Shown one piece after another: positions 9,862 to 20,612 of a stretch of DNA of 64,000 bases. The notes below the pieces were generated by a model. The model was not told the DNA's origin and did no database searches. It was given only the letters and a program-made list of their open reading frames with translations. The position numbers were made by a program, and so were the translations under genes. Position 1 is the stretch's first letter. Every line of letters begins with the position of its first letter. Source of the stretch: Eremothecium cymbalariae DBVPG#7215 (lineage: Eukaryota; Ascomycota; Saccharomycetes; Saccharomycetales; Saccharomycetaceae); the NCBI RefSeq assembly GCF_000235365.1, contig NC_016455.1, positions 744,001 through 808,000 of the forward strand, written 5' to 3'.

Positions 9862-11313
9862 TCAAATTTTTCTATCCAAACCGAATTCTAATTCCCTTTC
9901 CAGATCCAAAAAGTCGCCGAATTCAGTGCCGCTATGATTACCATTACCACCTGAAAAACCCATAGGCGATGCCAACATGTTCTCTTGAGGCCTTGGTGGG
10001 AAGTCTGTGTTATGCTCGGGCAGGTTTTCTGAATGAATTCCAATGAATGAGTCGTGAATTAATGTGGGTGATTGTGAAGAAATCATCTGTTGAGCAAAAT
10101 CTTGGTCGTCAAACGATTTACTATTATCGGAAATTGAATTTTCCATCGGTATTTGTTGAATACCTTGTTGAGAAGCGCTTGGTTGCTGATCAGCAGGAGA
10201 ACTATCCAATATAGGCTGTCTAACGAACATCCTAAAGTCGTTGACCTCTTCTATAACCATTTGTTTCAATTGCTCCATTTCGTTTACACTTTCAAAGCCG
10301 AAATCAAACTTTTTGTTACATACTGGCTCATCACTAGGGTCGTGCCAGATAGACAAATAGGGGTGTTCTAATGCCTCGTCGACGGTAATCCTCGTCTTTG
10401 GGTCAAAAGCGAGCATACGTTCCAACAAATCTGCCGCCTGTGGGTTAGCATTAGGGTACAACTTGTGAAATGGCACCTTCGGAATAAATCCCAACTGGTG
10501 AATATAATCTTGCACATTCTTAGAACCAATTCGTTTCAAAGTTTCCTCCGGCGGAGTGCCTAAAACTTGTAAAATTCTGTTCAGTTGATCTACATAGTCC
10601 TTACCCTTAAAGATCGGTTTGCCCCCTAAAAGTTCTGCTAGGACACATCCACATGACCAAACATCTATAGCTCTTGTATAGCCCTGATAACTTAACATAA
10701 TCTCAGGTGCACGGTACCATCTTGTTGCAACATATTCCGTTAAAAACTGGTTATTCTCTACAGGATTCTCACTATAACCTCGCGCCAGACCAAAATCGCA
10801 AATCTTCAACTGACAATCTGCATTCACAAGCAAATTCCCAGGTTTCAAGTCCCTGTGTAAAACATCTGCAGAATGAATATATTTCAGCCCACAAAGAATT
10901 TGATATACAAAACTCTGATGGTGCGCATCAGTCAACGGTTGCCCAGACTTAATAATCTGATGCATGTCACACTCCATAAGCTCCTCATAGAGATATAACC
11001 CATTAAACGTCCCATCTGCTTGCAAAACAATATCCATATCATACAGGCATGTAATGTTCTTATGCCCACGGAAATGTCTTAACAACTTCAACTCCCGCAA
11101 TGACCTCTTGCATAACAACGTCTTCGAAAAAACATTAGTAACCTTCTTTATTGCAACCGTCGTATCCTCAACGGATTCCATAAACCTCGCAGAGCATACA
11201 ATACCATACGCACCATACCCAATTTCTTTTATTAACTGGAACCTCTTGTCTACCGTAAAGTCCTGATTAAACACCTTAAACGTATGACGTTCTATAGTGT
11301 TAGACATCTTCAT
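9862..11313 (-). CDS. SLT2: Slt2/Mpk1, MAP kinase of the cell wall integrity pathway
   Basis: A 483-aa MAP kinase, against 484 in S. cerevisiae. It is the last kinase of the Pkc1-Bck1-Mkk1/2 cascade and phosphorylates Rlm1 and SBF. It has a Gly-rich loop [12 protein letters not shown], catalytic [25 protein letters not shown] and an activation lip TEY ([14 protein letters not shown]). The C-terminal tail is Gln/Ser-rich with the conserved end [14 protein letters not shown]. Two ATGs, at 11313 and 11307, compete. The second gives [11 protein letters not shown] and puts the lip at T190/Y192 as in S. cerevisiae, so it may be the real start. SLT2 and RRM3 are neighbours, as on S. cerevisiae chromosome VIII. 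Confidence 0.97.
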   Translation of the reverse strand: MKMSNTIERHTFKVFNQDFTVDKRFQLIKEIGYGAYGIVCSARFMESVEDTTVAIKKVTNVFSKTLLCKRSLRELKLLRHFRGHKNITCLYDMDIVLQADGTFNGLYLYEELMECDMHQIIKSGQPLTDAHHQSFVYQILCGLKYIHSADVLHRDLKPGNLLVNADCQLKICDFGLARGYSENPVENNQFLTEYVATRWYRAPEIMLSYQGYTRAIDVWSCGCVLAELLGGKPIFKGKDYVDQLNRILQVLGTPPEETLKRIGSKNVQDYIHQLGFIPKVPFHKLYPNANPQAADLLERMLAFDPKTRITVDEALEHPYLSIWHDPSDEPVCNKKFDFGFESVNEMEQLKQMVIEEVNDFRMFVRQPILDSSPADQQPSASQQGIQQIPMENSISDNSKSFDDQDFAQQMISSQSPTLIHDSFIGIHSENLPEHNTDFPPRPQENMLASPMGFSGGNGNHSGTEFGDFLDLERELEFGLDRKI

Positions 11314-12562
11314 CCACTAATGGCCTTTACCACTGTTCGAAACCAACAAATGATTCCGGCGAGATATCCTAACTCACAAATACTAAAACTTAAGCCTCCT
11401 GGAGTATCAATACCCGGCCTCTAGATCAATATACCCTTCTTATTATTCCACCTATAACCACGAGCCTGGTTTTGATCAATTTCACTAAAAAAATTGTTCC
11501 CACCTGATGATTTAATTACTATCACGTGAACAACAATCTTCTAGTTACACCTACTACTTTACAGTATTAATATTTTATAAAAGCGAACGATTTATATCCT
11601 CAATGGAATCCTAGCTAGTGTGACTTCTTGGATACTGTTAATGCAGTCGTTTATCTTCCAGTTGTTGGGTTTTGTATTCTGTGTAAGAGCAATTGTAACT
11701 GCATAAACCGAAGGAAAGATATTGAATACCGGCAGTCTGCAGTTCAACTACAATTAAATATAAAAATCAGTTCTGAGGAGAACCATGACAATTGACACAT
11801 GTGGATGAATGCAATGGAACATTATAGGGGCAGGAACTGCAAAAGAGCCGACGGCGGCTGATGCAACGTAATTCATGTTAGTTGAACAAATTGATGATGG
11901 CTTTGCTGCTGCGCGCTCTTCTTGTTCCGACCATTGTGTGCTCGAAACACCAATACTGATTTGGGCTTCCATTAAGACAAAGCAGCAGAAACAGTTTTAA
12001 ATGAACAGTGGGCAGTAGTAAATAGAATATTAGGTCTTACTAAAAATAAATTGGAAGATATGTGAAGATGCAAATAACGTAATCACATTAATGCGACTGT
12101 TTTCCTGCATTAAAATTAGATAGATTTAGATTTATAAGACAGAAGGATGGACAGGCGCAGATGTGCGTCAAAAAGTATAATGATGATAACAGTAATACCG
12201 ATGATCATAAAGACTATTATTATTAGTAGTAGGATCTACAATGAGGTAAGTGCAATCGTCTTGTTGATGATAACATGACCAAGTAATTATATTGCATAGA
12301 TTATACAGCCAAACACGAAGGTTCGTAGCATCATGGGATTTTATATACGTAATATTATTGAACAATAAGATCTTAACTATGGGCTAGCTGGCATACCGTA
12401 TTTAAGTTTTAAATTCAGGACATCATGATATGGTTTATAGCCTTATTGATTTATAATTACATAATTAGCCTAAAAATAGACGACGGTGAAAAACCGACAA
12501 ACGGCACGGGAAAAACGAATAATAGTGCTAAAATTAATATCAACGTCAAGATATAGAAGACT
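11314..12562. other. Intergenic region between SLT2 and RRM3
   Basis: This 1.25-kb region is the SLT2 promoter and RRM3 3' flank. It contains one ATCACGTGA E-box near 11523. A 72-codon ATG frame on the minus strand (11754-11972) resembles no family I know. I see no RNA gene or repeat. Confidence 0.5.
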
Positions 12563-14755
12563 TTATGGGGGAGTAGTAATCAGGTTTTGATAAAATTGCT
12601 TTACCTTTGGATCTGCTTTTATTCTTTTTGGGTTGAAATTGACAATCTGCAGCTGATCTTTTGATACTGCTCTTGATAACGCAACATATACTTGACCGGC
12701 TTCGAAGATGCGCCTCAAGTCAACTTTTAGTCTATCTATTGTTTGACCTTGGGCCTTATGGATGGATAACGCCCAGCAAGGAACAAGAGGTATTTGGTGT
12801 CTCGACCCTTCGCCTACTCCGTGGCCATTGATGGGTAAGTCGACGAGGAACTCTTCTCTTTGGATGAGTTCATAGCGGTATTTGTTCGATACGGAGAATC
12901 TAACTAGCGGGTAAAGCAAATCAGAGGATTCCCTCTGTGCCAAGGTAAGATATTGATGCAAGTATGATTTTGTGAGGATTGGACGGCTGTTAATCTCCTG
13001 TTGTAACTGCAATGGACGGCAATTTTCCGGAACGCCAATGGCTTTACAAACCAACTTCATATCCATGACAAACTCAGCATTATCTAACATATTTATGTGG
13101 TCGCGTTGTATGAAGTTCCACAGGTTTGCAGTGGTAAAGAAGAGGACTCTACCTACAGTCCCATTGACCAAGGTGTCGTCTTTGTTTTTCAACATCATAA
13201 CTTGGGTATTCTCTTTTAGTACAAGGGTACGTTCTGCTATGATGGCGTCGAAATATGAAGAGAATTTCTTTTCAACATCCCCGGAGTCCAGTGCTTCATA
13301 AGTCACCTCAAATCCAGGCAGTCTTTCTAACCTCCGTTTATTAGCCGTGTCCACCTCTTTTCTGGTAGGGAACAGCTCCGTGGGCTCAATTCCATCTGGA
13401 TAGTGAACCTCCCTTTCAAATGTCCGCACAAGGGCAGTCAATTGAGGTGTTACTTCGCCAAACCTTATCGCATTTAGTAGGTCGATTAAGTCGTTATCTT
13501 TTTGTCTGAATATACGCTGTAAGCATATGGTTTTCTGAATCCCCTGCTGCCACGCTTTGCTTTCGAAGCAGAACAGCGGTTTAGGAGAATTGGGATTCCG
13601 ATCTGATACAGGCGGTAGTTGAAAGAAGTCTCCCGTGAATACTAATTGAATCCCACCAAACGGCACATCAGCATTTTTTCTTAAGCTTCGAGCTACATAA
13701 TCTAACTTGTCCAAAAACCTCCCATCAATCATGGATATCTCATCAATTATTAGTACTCGAGTCCGCTTCCATCTTTCAAACACCTCCTTCTTCTTCTTCG
13801 CACGCTCAACAAGTTTATCTAGCACTCCAGCACCAATTCCAATGCCTGAAAATCTATTAACGGTAGTACCCCCAATACTCACTGCTGCAAGACCGGTAGA
13901 AGCAGTCACAGCCACAGCGGAAGCACCATACTTAGCCCTCAGAGCTTTAACCAGTTCACGAAGCAAAATAGATTTTCCTGTACCCGCACTCCCTGTGTAA
14001 AAAACATTCAGTCTCTCTTTCAGGATTAAGTCCATCACCATGACTTGTTCCTTAGTTAACTTTAGAGCTCCACGTTTTTGTTCACTAGAATTGGACGTGG
14101 ATGAAGACTGTTTTTTATGAAACATCTTGAGTCTCCTAGTCGTCGATACGGGAAAGTAACCAGCTCCTGCTACAGAAGCTTGTTTGTGAGCCACAGATGC
14201 ATGATCCATATCAGATATCCCTGCTAACTTCCTTGCAACCGGCAGTTGCTGCGGCTGCAAATCTGTACCTTCCCCCACTATCTTTTCATCTCTAGTAAGA
14301 TCTACCACAGTACTAGCAGCTGGCTTATTATTAACACATTCGTCACCATCTGCCACAGTACCAACCAACTGCCCTTCGGCATCACGAAATGACCGCTTAT
14401 CTGCCAAATTCTTGAAATTCTGAACGGGCTTCTCCGGTAATATCATACCAACACCATCCTCCGAATCTTCATCAAAAGAACCTTGATTCTGTAACACAAA
14501 ATTTCTCAATAATGAAGAATGTACAGTTCGAACACCATTATCATCCCTCTTCCCCGCAAGCACCTTACGCTCAATTGCTCCACTGCAATTAGCACCATCC
14601 CCACTACCACTGCTCTTATCCTTAGCCCGATATAAGAATCCAAGTGTTCCCTGCTTCAACTTCGGCTTTTTCTTCCTAACTCTATTTGCTTCATCCTTCG
14701 AGCATTCCGAACCTGTATTCCCTCCAGAAATCCTGTACATACTCTCTACCAGCAT
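12563..14755 (-). CDS. RRM3: Rrm3, Pif1-family 5'-3' DNA helicase
   Basis: A 730-aa Pif1-family helicase (S. cerevisiae Rrm3 723). Rrm3 travels with replication forks and removes tight protein-DNA barriers at rDNA, tRNA genes and telomeres. Walker A GSAGTGKSILL is at about 255-265, Walker B VLIIDEISMID at about 335, then GGIQLVFTGDFFQLPPVSDR and the C-terminal WALSIHKAQGQTIDRLKVDL and AGQVYVALSRAVS motifs. The Pif1 paralogue is longer and mitochondrially targeted; here the N-terminus is hydrophilic and the SLT2 neighbour fits RRM3. KQGTLGFLYRAK at residues 34-45 resembles a degenerate PCNA-interacting (PIP) motif, in the same part of the protein as the Rrm3 PIP box. It is divergent from the ERC1 relic. 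Confidence 0.94.
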   Translation of the reverse strand: MLVESMYRISGGNTGSECSKDEANRVRKKKPKLKQGTLGFLYRAKDKSSGSGDGANCSGAIERKVLAGKRDDNGVRTVHSSLLRNFVLQNQGSFDEDSEDGVGMILPEKPVQNFKNLADKRSFRDAEGQLVGTVADGDECVNNKPAASTVVDLTRDEKIVGEGTDLQPQQLPVARKLAGISDMDHASVAHKQASVAGAGYFPVSTTRRLKMFHKKQSSSTSNSSEQKRGALKLTKEQVMVMDLILKERLNVFYTGSAGTGKSILLRELVKALRAKYGASAVAVTASTGLAAVSIGGTTVNRFSGIGIGAGVLDKLVERAKKKKEVFERWKRTRVLIIDEISMIDGRFLDKLDYVARSLRKNADVPFGGIQLVFTGDFFQLPPVSDRNPNSPKPLFCFESKAWQQGIQKTICLQRIFRQKDNDLIDLLNAIRFGEVTPQLTALVRTFEREVHYPDGIEPTELFPTRKEVDTANKRRLERLPGFEVTYEALDSGDVEKKFSSYFDAIIAERTLVLKENTQVMMLKNKDDTLVNGTVGRVLFFTTANLWNFIQRDHINMLDNAEFVMDMKLVCKAIGVPENCRPLQLQQEINSRPILTKSYLHQYLTLAQRESSDLLYPLVRFSVSNKYRYELIQREEFLVDLPINGHGVGEGSRHQIPLVPCWALSIHKAQGQTIDRLKVDLRRIFEAGQVYVALSRAVSKDQLQIVNFNPKRIKADPKVKQFYQNLITTPP

Positions 14756-15089
14756 TTAATCACCCTCTAAAACTTCACAAACGCCTTTTAATGTTCGCCA
14801 ACCGTGACTGATCCTGAATTATTTTTTCTGGCATTGCAAATATTCAAAACCGTTTTTGGTGGTTTCGTCACCAAAAGCCTCGAGGAAGCGAAGACAATGA
14901 AAAAACATTTTGAATGGTTCCAGTAATTGAGCCTCTGTGGAGATTTTAATCAGCAATTTAAATTTAGGCTTATTTGGGACCAGTTTAGTTTTCAGCTGCC
15001 AAGATGCCAAATGCTAAGGATCCTATCCGAGGTATTTTTAAACTGTTAGTAGGATTAAGAATTGTGTGTCATTAGGTGTTCAATTGGAA

Positions 15090-16030
15090 ATGTCAAAATG
15101 GTGTAAGCGTACAACCCATGAAAGTGCGAGTTTGGTGATATGCTCGAGTAGAATTGGCAAAGGAGGTTTATATTTACCGCAAGGCTATATACCACAGCGT
15201 ACGATTTACGTAAGTCGGGCGAAGAGGACACAATGGATCGTACGCGTGTGACTTATGAGTCTGCTAACCTGGTGGTTCCTTCTAGTAATGGCTGCCCGAA
15301 CTGTTCAGGATATAGGGCTGTTATTATGTCCCAGGAGGACGCAGTCAAGGCATGTTTTTTGACAAGACCCGTATATTAATAAAGAACGGGATTTACTAAT
15401 TGACAACCGTTGACTTTCAGGGCTAAACAAAAGGATGGTTTAAATCATAGATACTTGGATGAGCTTCAAGAGCAAGCAATTGAATGGGCCCTAGCGGGCA
15501 TCATTATCGTTAAGGCGGACGCTCTTTGCATCTCATATGCGTACATGGTCACTGGATGTGCAATCTATAATGTCCACGATTGTGTCTTTTGCCTATCAAG
15601 TGCCCTGTAGATATTCATCTCAACCTCGACCTGCGTGGCTAACTTCATCGGAGCCTCCTCTACCAACCATGTATAGTGACTTGCAAAATATCCCTGTTCG
15701 TATCGTTTCCTTTTCAGCTATTTCAGTGCTATCCATATACACCCTGCGATACCAACTCGCTGCTGTTATATTTTCTAACAAGGCGGAAGTTATCAAACTA
15801 GTCACTAGTGCCCTTCCTCTTGCAGCATTCATGCAATGCATTTAATGGCCTGCACCGCCGGCTCCCTGCAAGGACAAGGCCAACAGAAGATTGGCGGTTA
15901 TATTAATATTTTCGCATTCTACCGCATGAGCATACCGAAAGCATATCTGTTAACTTTCACGTTCAATTTGGGCATCGATGGGCTATGGTACGATATCCTG
16001 GCTGGTGCCAAGTTGCGGTCATCGGAGTAA
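15090..16030 (+). pseudogene. ERC1: Decayed ERC1 (MATE-family transporter) gene
   Basis: No single frame is open, but pieces of Erc1 appear in order on the plus strand. An ATG at 15090 opens MSKWCKRTTHES and continues to SSRIGKGGLYLPQGYIPQ, matching the Erc1 N-terminus. After a missing central part come HRYLDELQEQAIEWALAG (from about 15440), SIMSTIVSFAYQVP (frame changed), then past an in-frame TAG ISTSTCVANFIGAS (about 15616-15660). Next are VIKLVTSALPLAAFMQ (about 15790-15836) and TAGSLQGQGQQKIGGYINIF with GLWYDI (to about 16005). Reading alternates between two frames, so there are at least four frameshifts, one or more stops and a central deletion of several hundred bases. In S. cerevisiae ERC1 (YHR032W) is the divergent neighbour of RRM3, exactly as here. 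The intact protein is an antiporter-type transporter linked to ethionine resistance. Confidence 0.87.
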
Positions 16031-16756
16031 AACAGTGTTTAAAGATAAAGACATGACACTAAGACTTATTGTGATGGAGGGAGTTTTTTTACCTTACTTT
16101 GCTCTACTCTACTTTCACCAATCCCATCTGTGAACAAAAACAAGGATCGAAAGAATATTCCACGTTCACAAGCTATGCCACTTATGACTTGAACCTAAAC
16201 TCAATCGATTTTATCGGAAAATGGACCGTTTTATACAAATGATTATACGAATAGTTATTGGTTTTAAGGTAAAACAAGCCCCAACTAAACACTTGAAAAA
16301 AAAAGAATTTAAACTTTTCGTGTTAACATTTATATTAGAAAGATGCAATAAATTAAGTTTCTTGTACGTATATATATGCTGTTATTTCGACCCAGCCCAG
16401 CCCCGACAGGGGGGGATTCGTAACGGTAATATTATAAGTGATGATAACAACTTGTATTACGAACGTTGCCAATACCAGTAGAAGTAGCGGTCGTGTAAAA
16501 ATGAAGATTGAAAATTCAAAAAAATAATAAATAACAGCACAAAAGTTAAAAATATGAATTCACAAAACAAAAAAACAAGAGAGGAGAGAGGCAGGATGTG
16601 GTTGAAATGAATTGGCAGAAAACGAATGAACTTAAATATAAAAAGTTTGAAGGGGGTTTTTCGAATTTTTTTTTACAGTTAAAATTGCGGTTTTTGGATT
16701 GTTTTTTAATCTCTAATCTTTTTTTTAATCTTTTTTTTAACTTCTTAGCTTTTCAT
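16031..16756. other. Intergenic region downstream of the ERC1 relic
   Basis: AT-rich DNA with T-tracts near 16660-16740 (repeated CTTTTTTTTAAT-type units). It forms the 3' flank of the Gcr1-C-domain gene. No gene is recognised. Confidence 0.5.
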
Positions 16757-17749
16757 TCACACGATGTTATATTCAGCCAAGATTTTACCCAAGTTATTAT
16801 ACAACCAGGCCACGGTCTTATTTTTCTCCACCCGTATGGTGTCGAAGAACTGGATTGCTTCTTCAGTTGACTTATTAGTGAACCTTGCGTATCTATCAAT
16901 TTCGCTTACCAAAGCACGCCTTCTTTGATAGGTTCTAATTTTTGGTATTCTAGAAAGTTGCCCCTTACCGTACCTCTTTTCAAACTCCATTATTTGTAAT
17001 TTTAAACTGGTGTCAAATTCACGGTACAATTCGTTGACGTCCTTGGGGGAATCGATCATCTGCAACTCATAGTCTTCAATCTCTTGCAAATGGGAGGCCG
17101 GCAACGCGCGGCGTGTGGAGATGTGTCTATGTGGTTGCCGCTGTTGTAGATGTCCCAAAGCAGCAGCATTTCTGTCCTTTTGAATAGTAACAACATCCTC
17201 TTCGTCTTCCTCGATTCCCACCTTTGCGATGGAGACCCCCGTGCTGCACTCGGAAGATGTCCTTCGTCTTTTTAGCGCCTGGATATCTTGATCAAAGGCC
17301 AAACTAGCAATATCTAACCCTGCTGTCGCGTGATTGGAGTTCGATGAAGTTTCACTCTGAGGTGTATTGGGTGGCTGGTGATGGTGCGGGTGGTGGTGGT
17401 GGTGGTGGTGGTGCACCTGTCCGTGATGCTCACTAATAGCTGCCGCAACCATCTCATTCGCCGCTAGCGCGCTTGTCGCCGCATCGCTTAAACCATCTCC
17501 CGCTGTATTCAATAGCGTAAACACATTATTAGAAGCATCATCATCTAAATTCAAAACTTTCTTGATTTGATCGAGATCAACTATAATAGCAGAGTTCTGT
17601 TCTTGCACTAGATCTAATTTCGCCTTTAACAACTTCAATTCCTCCTCCGGAGTATTCAAACTTGTGGATATTAGCGTATCCCAATCTTGAGACAATCGAT
17701 TCACTCTGGATTTGAAAGATTCTATTATGTCATCTAAGTTCATATTCAT
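16757..17749 (-). CDS. Putative DNA-binding protein with a Gcr1-C-type domain
   Basis: A 330-aa protein starting at ATG 17749. Residues 1-65 are predicted helical and coiled-coil-like (EEELKLLKAKLDLVQEQN). The middle is low complexity, with an eight-histidine run encoded by a GTG/CAC trinucleotide repeat (about 17382-17412). The last 97 residues contain DVNELYREFDTSLK, EFEKRYGKGQ, KIRTYQRRRALVSEIDRY and EEAIQFFDTIR, then AWLYNN. This resembles the GCR1_C domain that closes Gcr1, Msn1 and Hot1 and binds DNA. The protein is far shorter than Gcr1 or Hot1 and near Msn1 in size, but the domain sequence is not close enough to name an orthologue. A transcription factor role is inferred from the domain only. 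Confidence 0.65.
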   Translation of the reverse strand: MNMNLDDIIESFKSRVNRLSQDWDTLISTSLNTPEEELKLLKAKLDLVQEQNSAIIVDLDQIKKVLNLDDDASNNVFTLLNTAGDGLSDAATSALAANEMVAAAISEHHGQVHHHHHHHHPHHHQPPNTPQSETSSNSNHATAGLDIASLAFDQDIQALKRRRTSSECSTGVSIAKVGIEEDEEDVVTIQKDRNAAALGHLQQRQPHRHISTRRALPASHLQEIEDYELQMIDSPKDVNELYREFDTSLKLQIMEFEKRYGKGQLSRIPKIRTYQRRRALVSEIDRYARFTNKSTEEAIQFFDTIRVEKNKTVAWLYNNLGKILAEYNIV

Positions 17750-17937
17750 TTTGCTACTCTTCCAATGTTACTATGGCCCTGAGCTGTCTTACTTATCTAG
17801 AGTAGAAGTCAAAGAATCTTATTGCACTATAGAAAGGAATTGATGATTGGAACCTGTCACACCTTAAAAGAATTGGACCTTCCCTGACTTCTTCTATACA
17901 TGTATACTATATGTATATATACATACATATATATACC

Positions 17938-17984
<47 letters not shown>

Positions 17985-18429
17985 GTGTATATGTATTATA
18001 TATATATATATATATACAAGACAACCATCAAAACTCTTAAACCAACCTTGACCCACTACCTTAGGCTAATTGAGTCTTTGTGGTTTGTGATGTTAACTTA
18101 ACCGTAGCTTCACTGAGGCGGCGACGTAAAACCGTCTCATGGTTACCCGAATTTGAGACGGAACCCCAAAAAAGAATAGTAATTATAACGGTTTCCATTG
18201 TATTATATATATAACATGTATTATGAAAGTGGGCTTCGCGGTCGATGGAGACCACGAGAAGAAGCTGTCGTCAGTGATATAGTTGTAACTTGATTTGCTA
18301 TCTATATTATTTACAAAATAATGTTTCGAAAGAGAAGCTGGCGGGGGATATATAATTATAAAACATAGTCTCTCTCTGTGTGTGTGTCTGTGTGCTTATT
18401 TATTTGGTTTTAGAGGGTGAGAAGCTATT
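17750..18429. other. Intergenic region with long AT dinucleotide tracts
   Basis: Between the Gcr1-C-domain gene and the 3' end of CIC1. It contains a long TATATA/TATGTA tract (about 17905-18016) and a CT/GT stretch (about 18371-18394). I see no gene. Confidence 0.55.
17905..18016. repeat. Compound AT/TG dinucleotide repeat
   Basis: About 110 bp made almost entirely of alternating TA with occasional TG units, the longest simple repeat in the window. Such tracts are length-variable and unwind easily. Confidence 0.9.
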
Positions 18430-19611
18430 TCACTTTCTGGCCTTTTTTGACGCAGAAACTTGTTCAGTGTCTGTATTGTCTATAGATAGTTGTCTCTTCT
18501 TGGCTTTGTTTAGTTGCTTTGAGAAGATTCCTGCGACGTCATCCGGGTTAGCGATCTGTAGTAAGGCACTGTCGAATGCGGAAAGTGCTAGTTCGACACC
18601 ATCGATAGTGACTGTGGTGGCAGCGGAAGACTGCTGTTGGGAGTCGTTTTCCTTGTTTGCAGAGAGTTCGTCTAGAACGGTCTGGTTGTAGTAGAGAGGA
18701 AGAACAGGGGAGTCGTTGGATTTGAAAAAGATGGCTCTGATATGCTGAGAGTTGATTAGTTCATCGGAGACGGAGAGGATGTTATCACATAGCTGATTGA
18801 TGGAGAACCAGTCCAGGTTACCCATGTGGACGTTTAAGGTTGTGCCGCGTGGGAACAAGACAGGGATTTTTGAATCGTAGACTTTTCTGATGGAGTTAAC
18901 GGTTGTGGTTTTGTTGAAAACCCCCGCCTTGCCTGTTCTTATGGGTACAGGTGTGGTTTGGATTGTTTCATATGCTTTACCACCTAGTAATTTGGGTAGA
19001 GAAGTAATGATGGAGTCATCAGCCAGGATAAGTGAAAACTCGGAAAGAAGGGCGCGGCGTTTTTCAAAAGCCTTATACTTAGTCTTCAGGTCTTGTCCTA
19101 CAATAATTTGGTCAACCTTGATGTTGAAAGGTTTTTCCAATAGCTCGTGGAGCTCATCCATGGAAATTTGGTCTTTGTCCTGGTCCTTTAGAATTAGCAA
19201 CAGTTTAAAATCTTTCACAGAGGTCACACTGGCCTTTTTCCATGCTGAAAATATAGAGTGCTTTACAGGGAGCAACGATGGCTTGAATCTTTTAGAGGAG
19301 TCTGTGTAAGACTTGGCGTTTGTAAAAATCAATTGCAGTTGTCTGGTCAACTCGTTATCGTCTATTAAAGTAGAGCTGGATTCCTCCTTAGAAGACAAAT
19401 ATTTGGAAATCTGTTCAATAGCATTCGAAACTCTTTCTTCTGGAATCTTCTTATCGTCCTTCATATTGGATACAGCCTTAGTATTCGCCTTCTTACCCTT
19501 CTTTGAAGCTGCAGTTGCTGTTACGGCCGTGGCCGTCTTTTCAGAAGCATTTTTCTTTGCAGCAGAAGCAGATCTAGTCCTCTTCGCTTTCACAGGAGTG
19601 GCTTTGGACAT
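18430..19611 (-). CDS. CIC1: Cic1/Nsa3, large-subunit ribosome assembly factor (L1 family)
   Basis: A 393-aa protein from the ATG at 19611 (S. cerevisiae Cic1 376). Cic1 (Nsa3) binds the ITS2 foot of pre-60S particles and is also described as a proteasome adaptor. The N-terminus is Lys/Ala-rich. The ribosomal L1-like fold runs from about residue 65 to 350, with LLPVKHSIFSAWKKASVTSV, FSLILADDSIITSLPKLLGG, FPRGTTLNVHMGNLDW and SPVLPLYYNQTVLDEL. It ends in a basic tail with KKARK. The frame continues 17 codons upstream without an ATG. The promoter has two PAC cores and an RRPE, matching the ribosome-biogenesis regulon. Confidence 0.95.
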   Translation of the reverse strand: MSKATPVKAKRTRSASAAKKNASEKTATAVTATAASKKGKKANTKAVSNMKDDKKIPEERVSNAIEQISKYLSSKEESSSTLIDDNELTRQLQLIFTNAKSYTDSSKRFKPSLLPVKHSIFSAWKKASVTSVKDFKLLLILKDQDKDQISMDELHELLEKPFNIKVDQIIVGQDLKTKYKAFEKRRALLSEFSLILADDSIITSLPKLLGGKAYETIQTTPVPIRTGKAGVFNKTTTVNSIRKVYDSKIPVLFPRGTTLNVHMGNLDWFSINQLCDNILSVSDELINSQHIRAIFFKSNDSPVLPLYYNQTVLDELSANKENDSQQQSSAATTVTIDGVELALSAFDSALLQIANPDDVAGIFSKQLNKAKKRQLSIDNTDTEQVSASKKARK

Positions 19612-19696
19612 TAGTAGATGACTGGAATTGGTTAGAGAGTATTTGCCTAAGATTATATACAATAGATTGTACGTATTTCTAACTTACTGTCGAAGA

Positions 19697-19742
19697 GATG
19701 AGATGAGATGATGGTTAGTGTTATAATACATTTTAAAATTTT
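19697..19742. promoter_or_regulatory. PAC and RRPE motifs upstream of CIC1
   Basis: Two overlapping GATGAG cores (19697-19702 and 19702-19707) and AAAATTTT (19735-19742) lie 85-130 bp upstream of the CIC1 ATG. These are the cores of the PAC (Dot6/Tod6) and RRPE (Stb3) elements of ribosome-biogenesis promoters. An ATCACGTGAT E-box follows about 60 bp away, near 19800, in the CIC1/ELF1 divergent gap. Confidence 0.6.
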
Positions 19743-20135
19743 CGCAAGGGGACCGGATTTTTTTCAGACAGGAAAAAAAGAAACTTCCATGATTAATAAT
19801 CACGTGATACTTTATCTAATCATAACATAAATCTCCACCAAAACAATCACATAAACTAGCAGTTTGTGGGCTAAGTTGTTCGTTTGAGCCAGGGCCAGCA
19901 ATACAGTGTATTCGGATGCCAGATTTCTTCGACATATACACCCACACACCTCAATGTATTTATCGAGTGTTTCGTTAATTATGACCGTTGAGATTTGGGC
20001 TTTTGCCGGTCCTTTTGGGAGGCTTTCTTGCAAAATTCAAATTTAAAATGAAAAATCGTATCTTTTCTATAGTCGTTTCATCATTTCATATGGGAATAGA
20101 GTGTGCTTAGATGTTCAGATAGCGAATTAAGTGCA

Positions 20136-20612
20136 ATGGGTAAACGAAAGAAGTCGGCTAGACAGCCAGTAAAGAAGGTTACGTCGAAATTAGATAGCGC
20201 GTTCAACTGCTTGTTTTGCAATCATGAAAAATCTATCACATGTACGTTAGATAAGAAAAACAGCATAGGGTCGTTATCATGCAAGGTCTGTGGACAACAG
20301 TTTCAAACTAGAATTAATGCATTATCACAGTCGGTGGATGTGTACAGTGACTGGTTCGATGCAGTTGAGGAAGTGAACGAAGGGAGGGCCAGCAGCAGCG
20401 AAGGGGAAAATAGCGATTCTGATTATGAGAGTGATAGTGGTGATGATGGTGACAAAGCGACTGCAATCAATGGGAGTTCGTCGGCTGGGACTAAGTGGTC
20501 AGCTGGTGCTGAAGAGGGAGTACATGACTCTGATGAGGAGGAGTATTCCGATGATGACAGAATAGGAAACAGGCGTGGTAGAAGCGCGCTGGTAGAAAGT
20601 GATGACGAATAG
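20136..20612 (+). CDS. ELF1: Elf1, transcription elongation factor
   Basis: A 158-aa protein (S. cerevisiae Elf1 145). Elf1 associates with elongating RNA polymerase II and helps it pass nucleosomes together with Spt4/5. The first ATG (20136) gives [14 protein letters not shown], the basic tail typical of the family. The zinc-binding domain has cysteines at 25, 28, 49 and 52 (CLFC and CKVC). The remainder, from about residue 85, is a very acidic Asp/Glu/Ser tail, longer than needed for the fold but normal for yeast Elf1. It is divergent from CIC1 and convergent with COX6. Confidence 0.95.
   Translation: MGKRKKSARQPVKKVTSKLDSAFNCLFCNHEKSITCTLDKKNSIGSLSCKVCGQQFQTRINALSQSVDVYSDWFDAVEEVNEGRASSSEGENSDSDYESDSGDDGDKATAINGSSSAGTKWSAGAEEGVHDSDEEEYSDDDRIGNRRGRSALVESDDE

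Noticed and set aside
11754..11972. 72-codon minus-strand ATG frame between SLT2 and RRM3
   Set aside because: No similarity to any family I know and no supporting promoter or conservation evidence.
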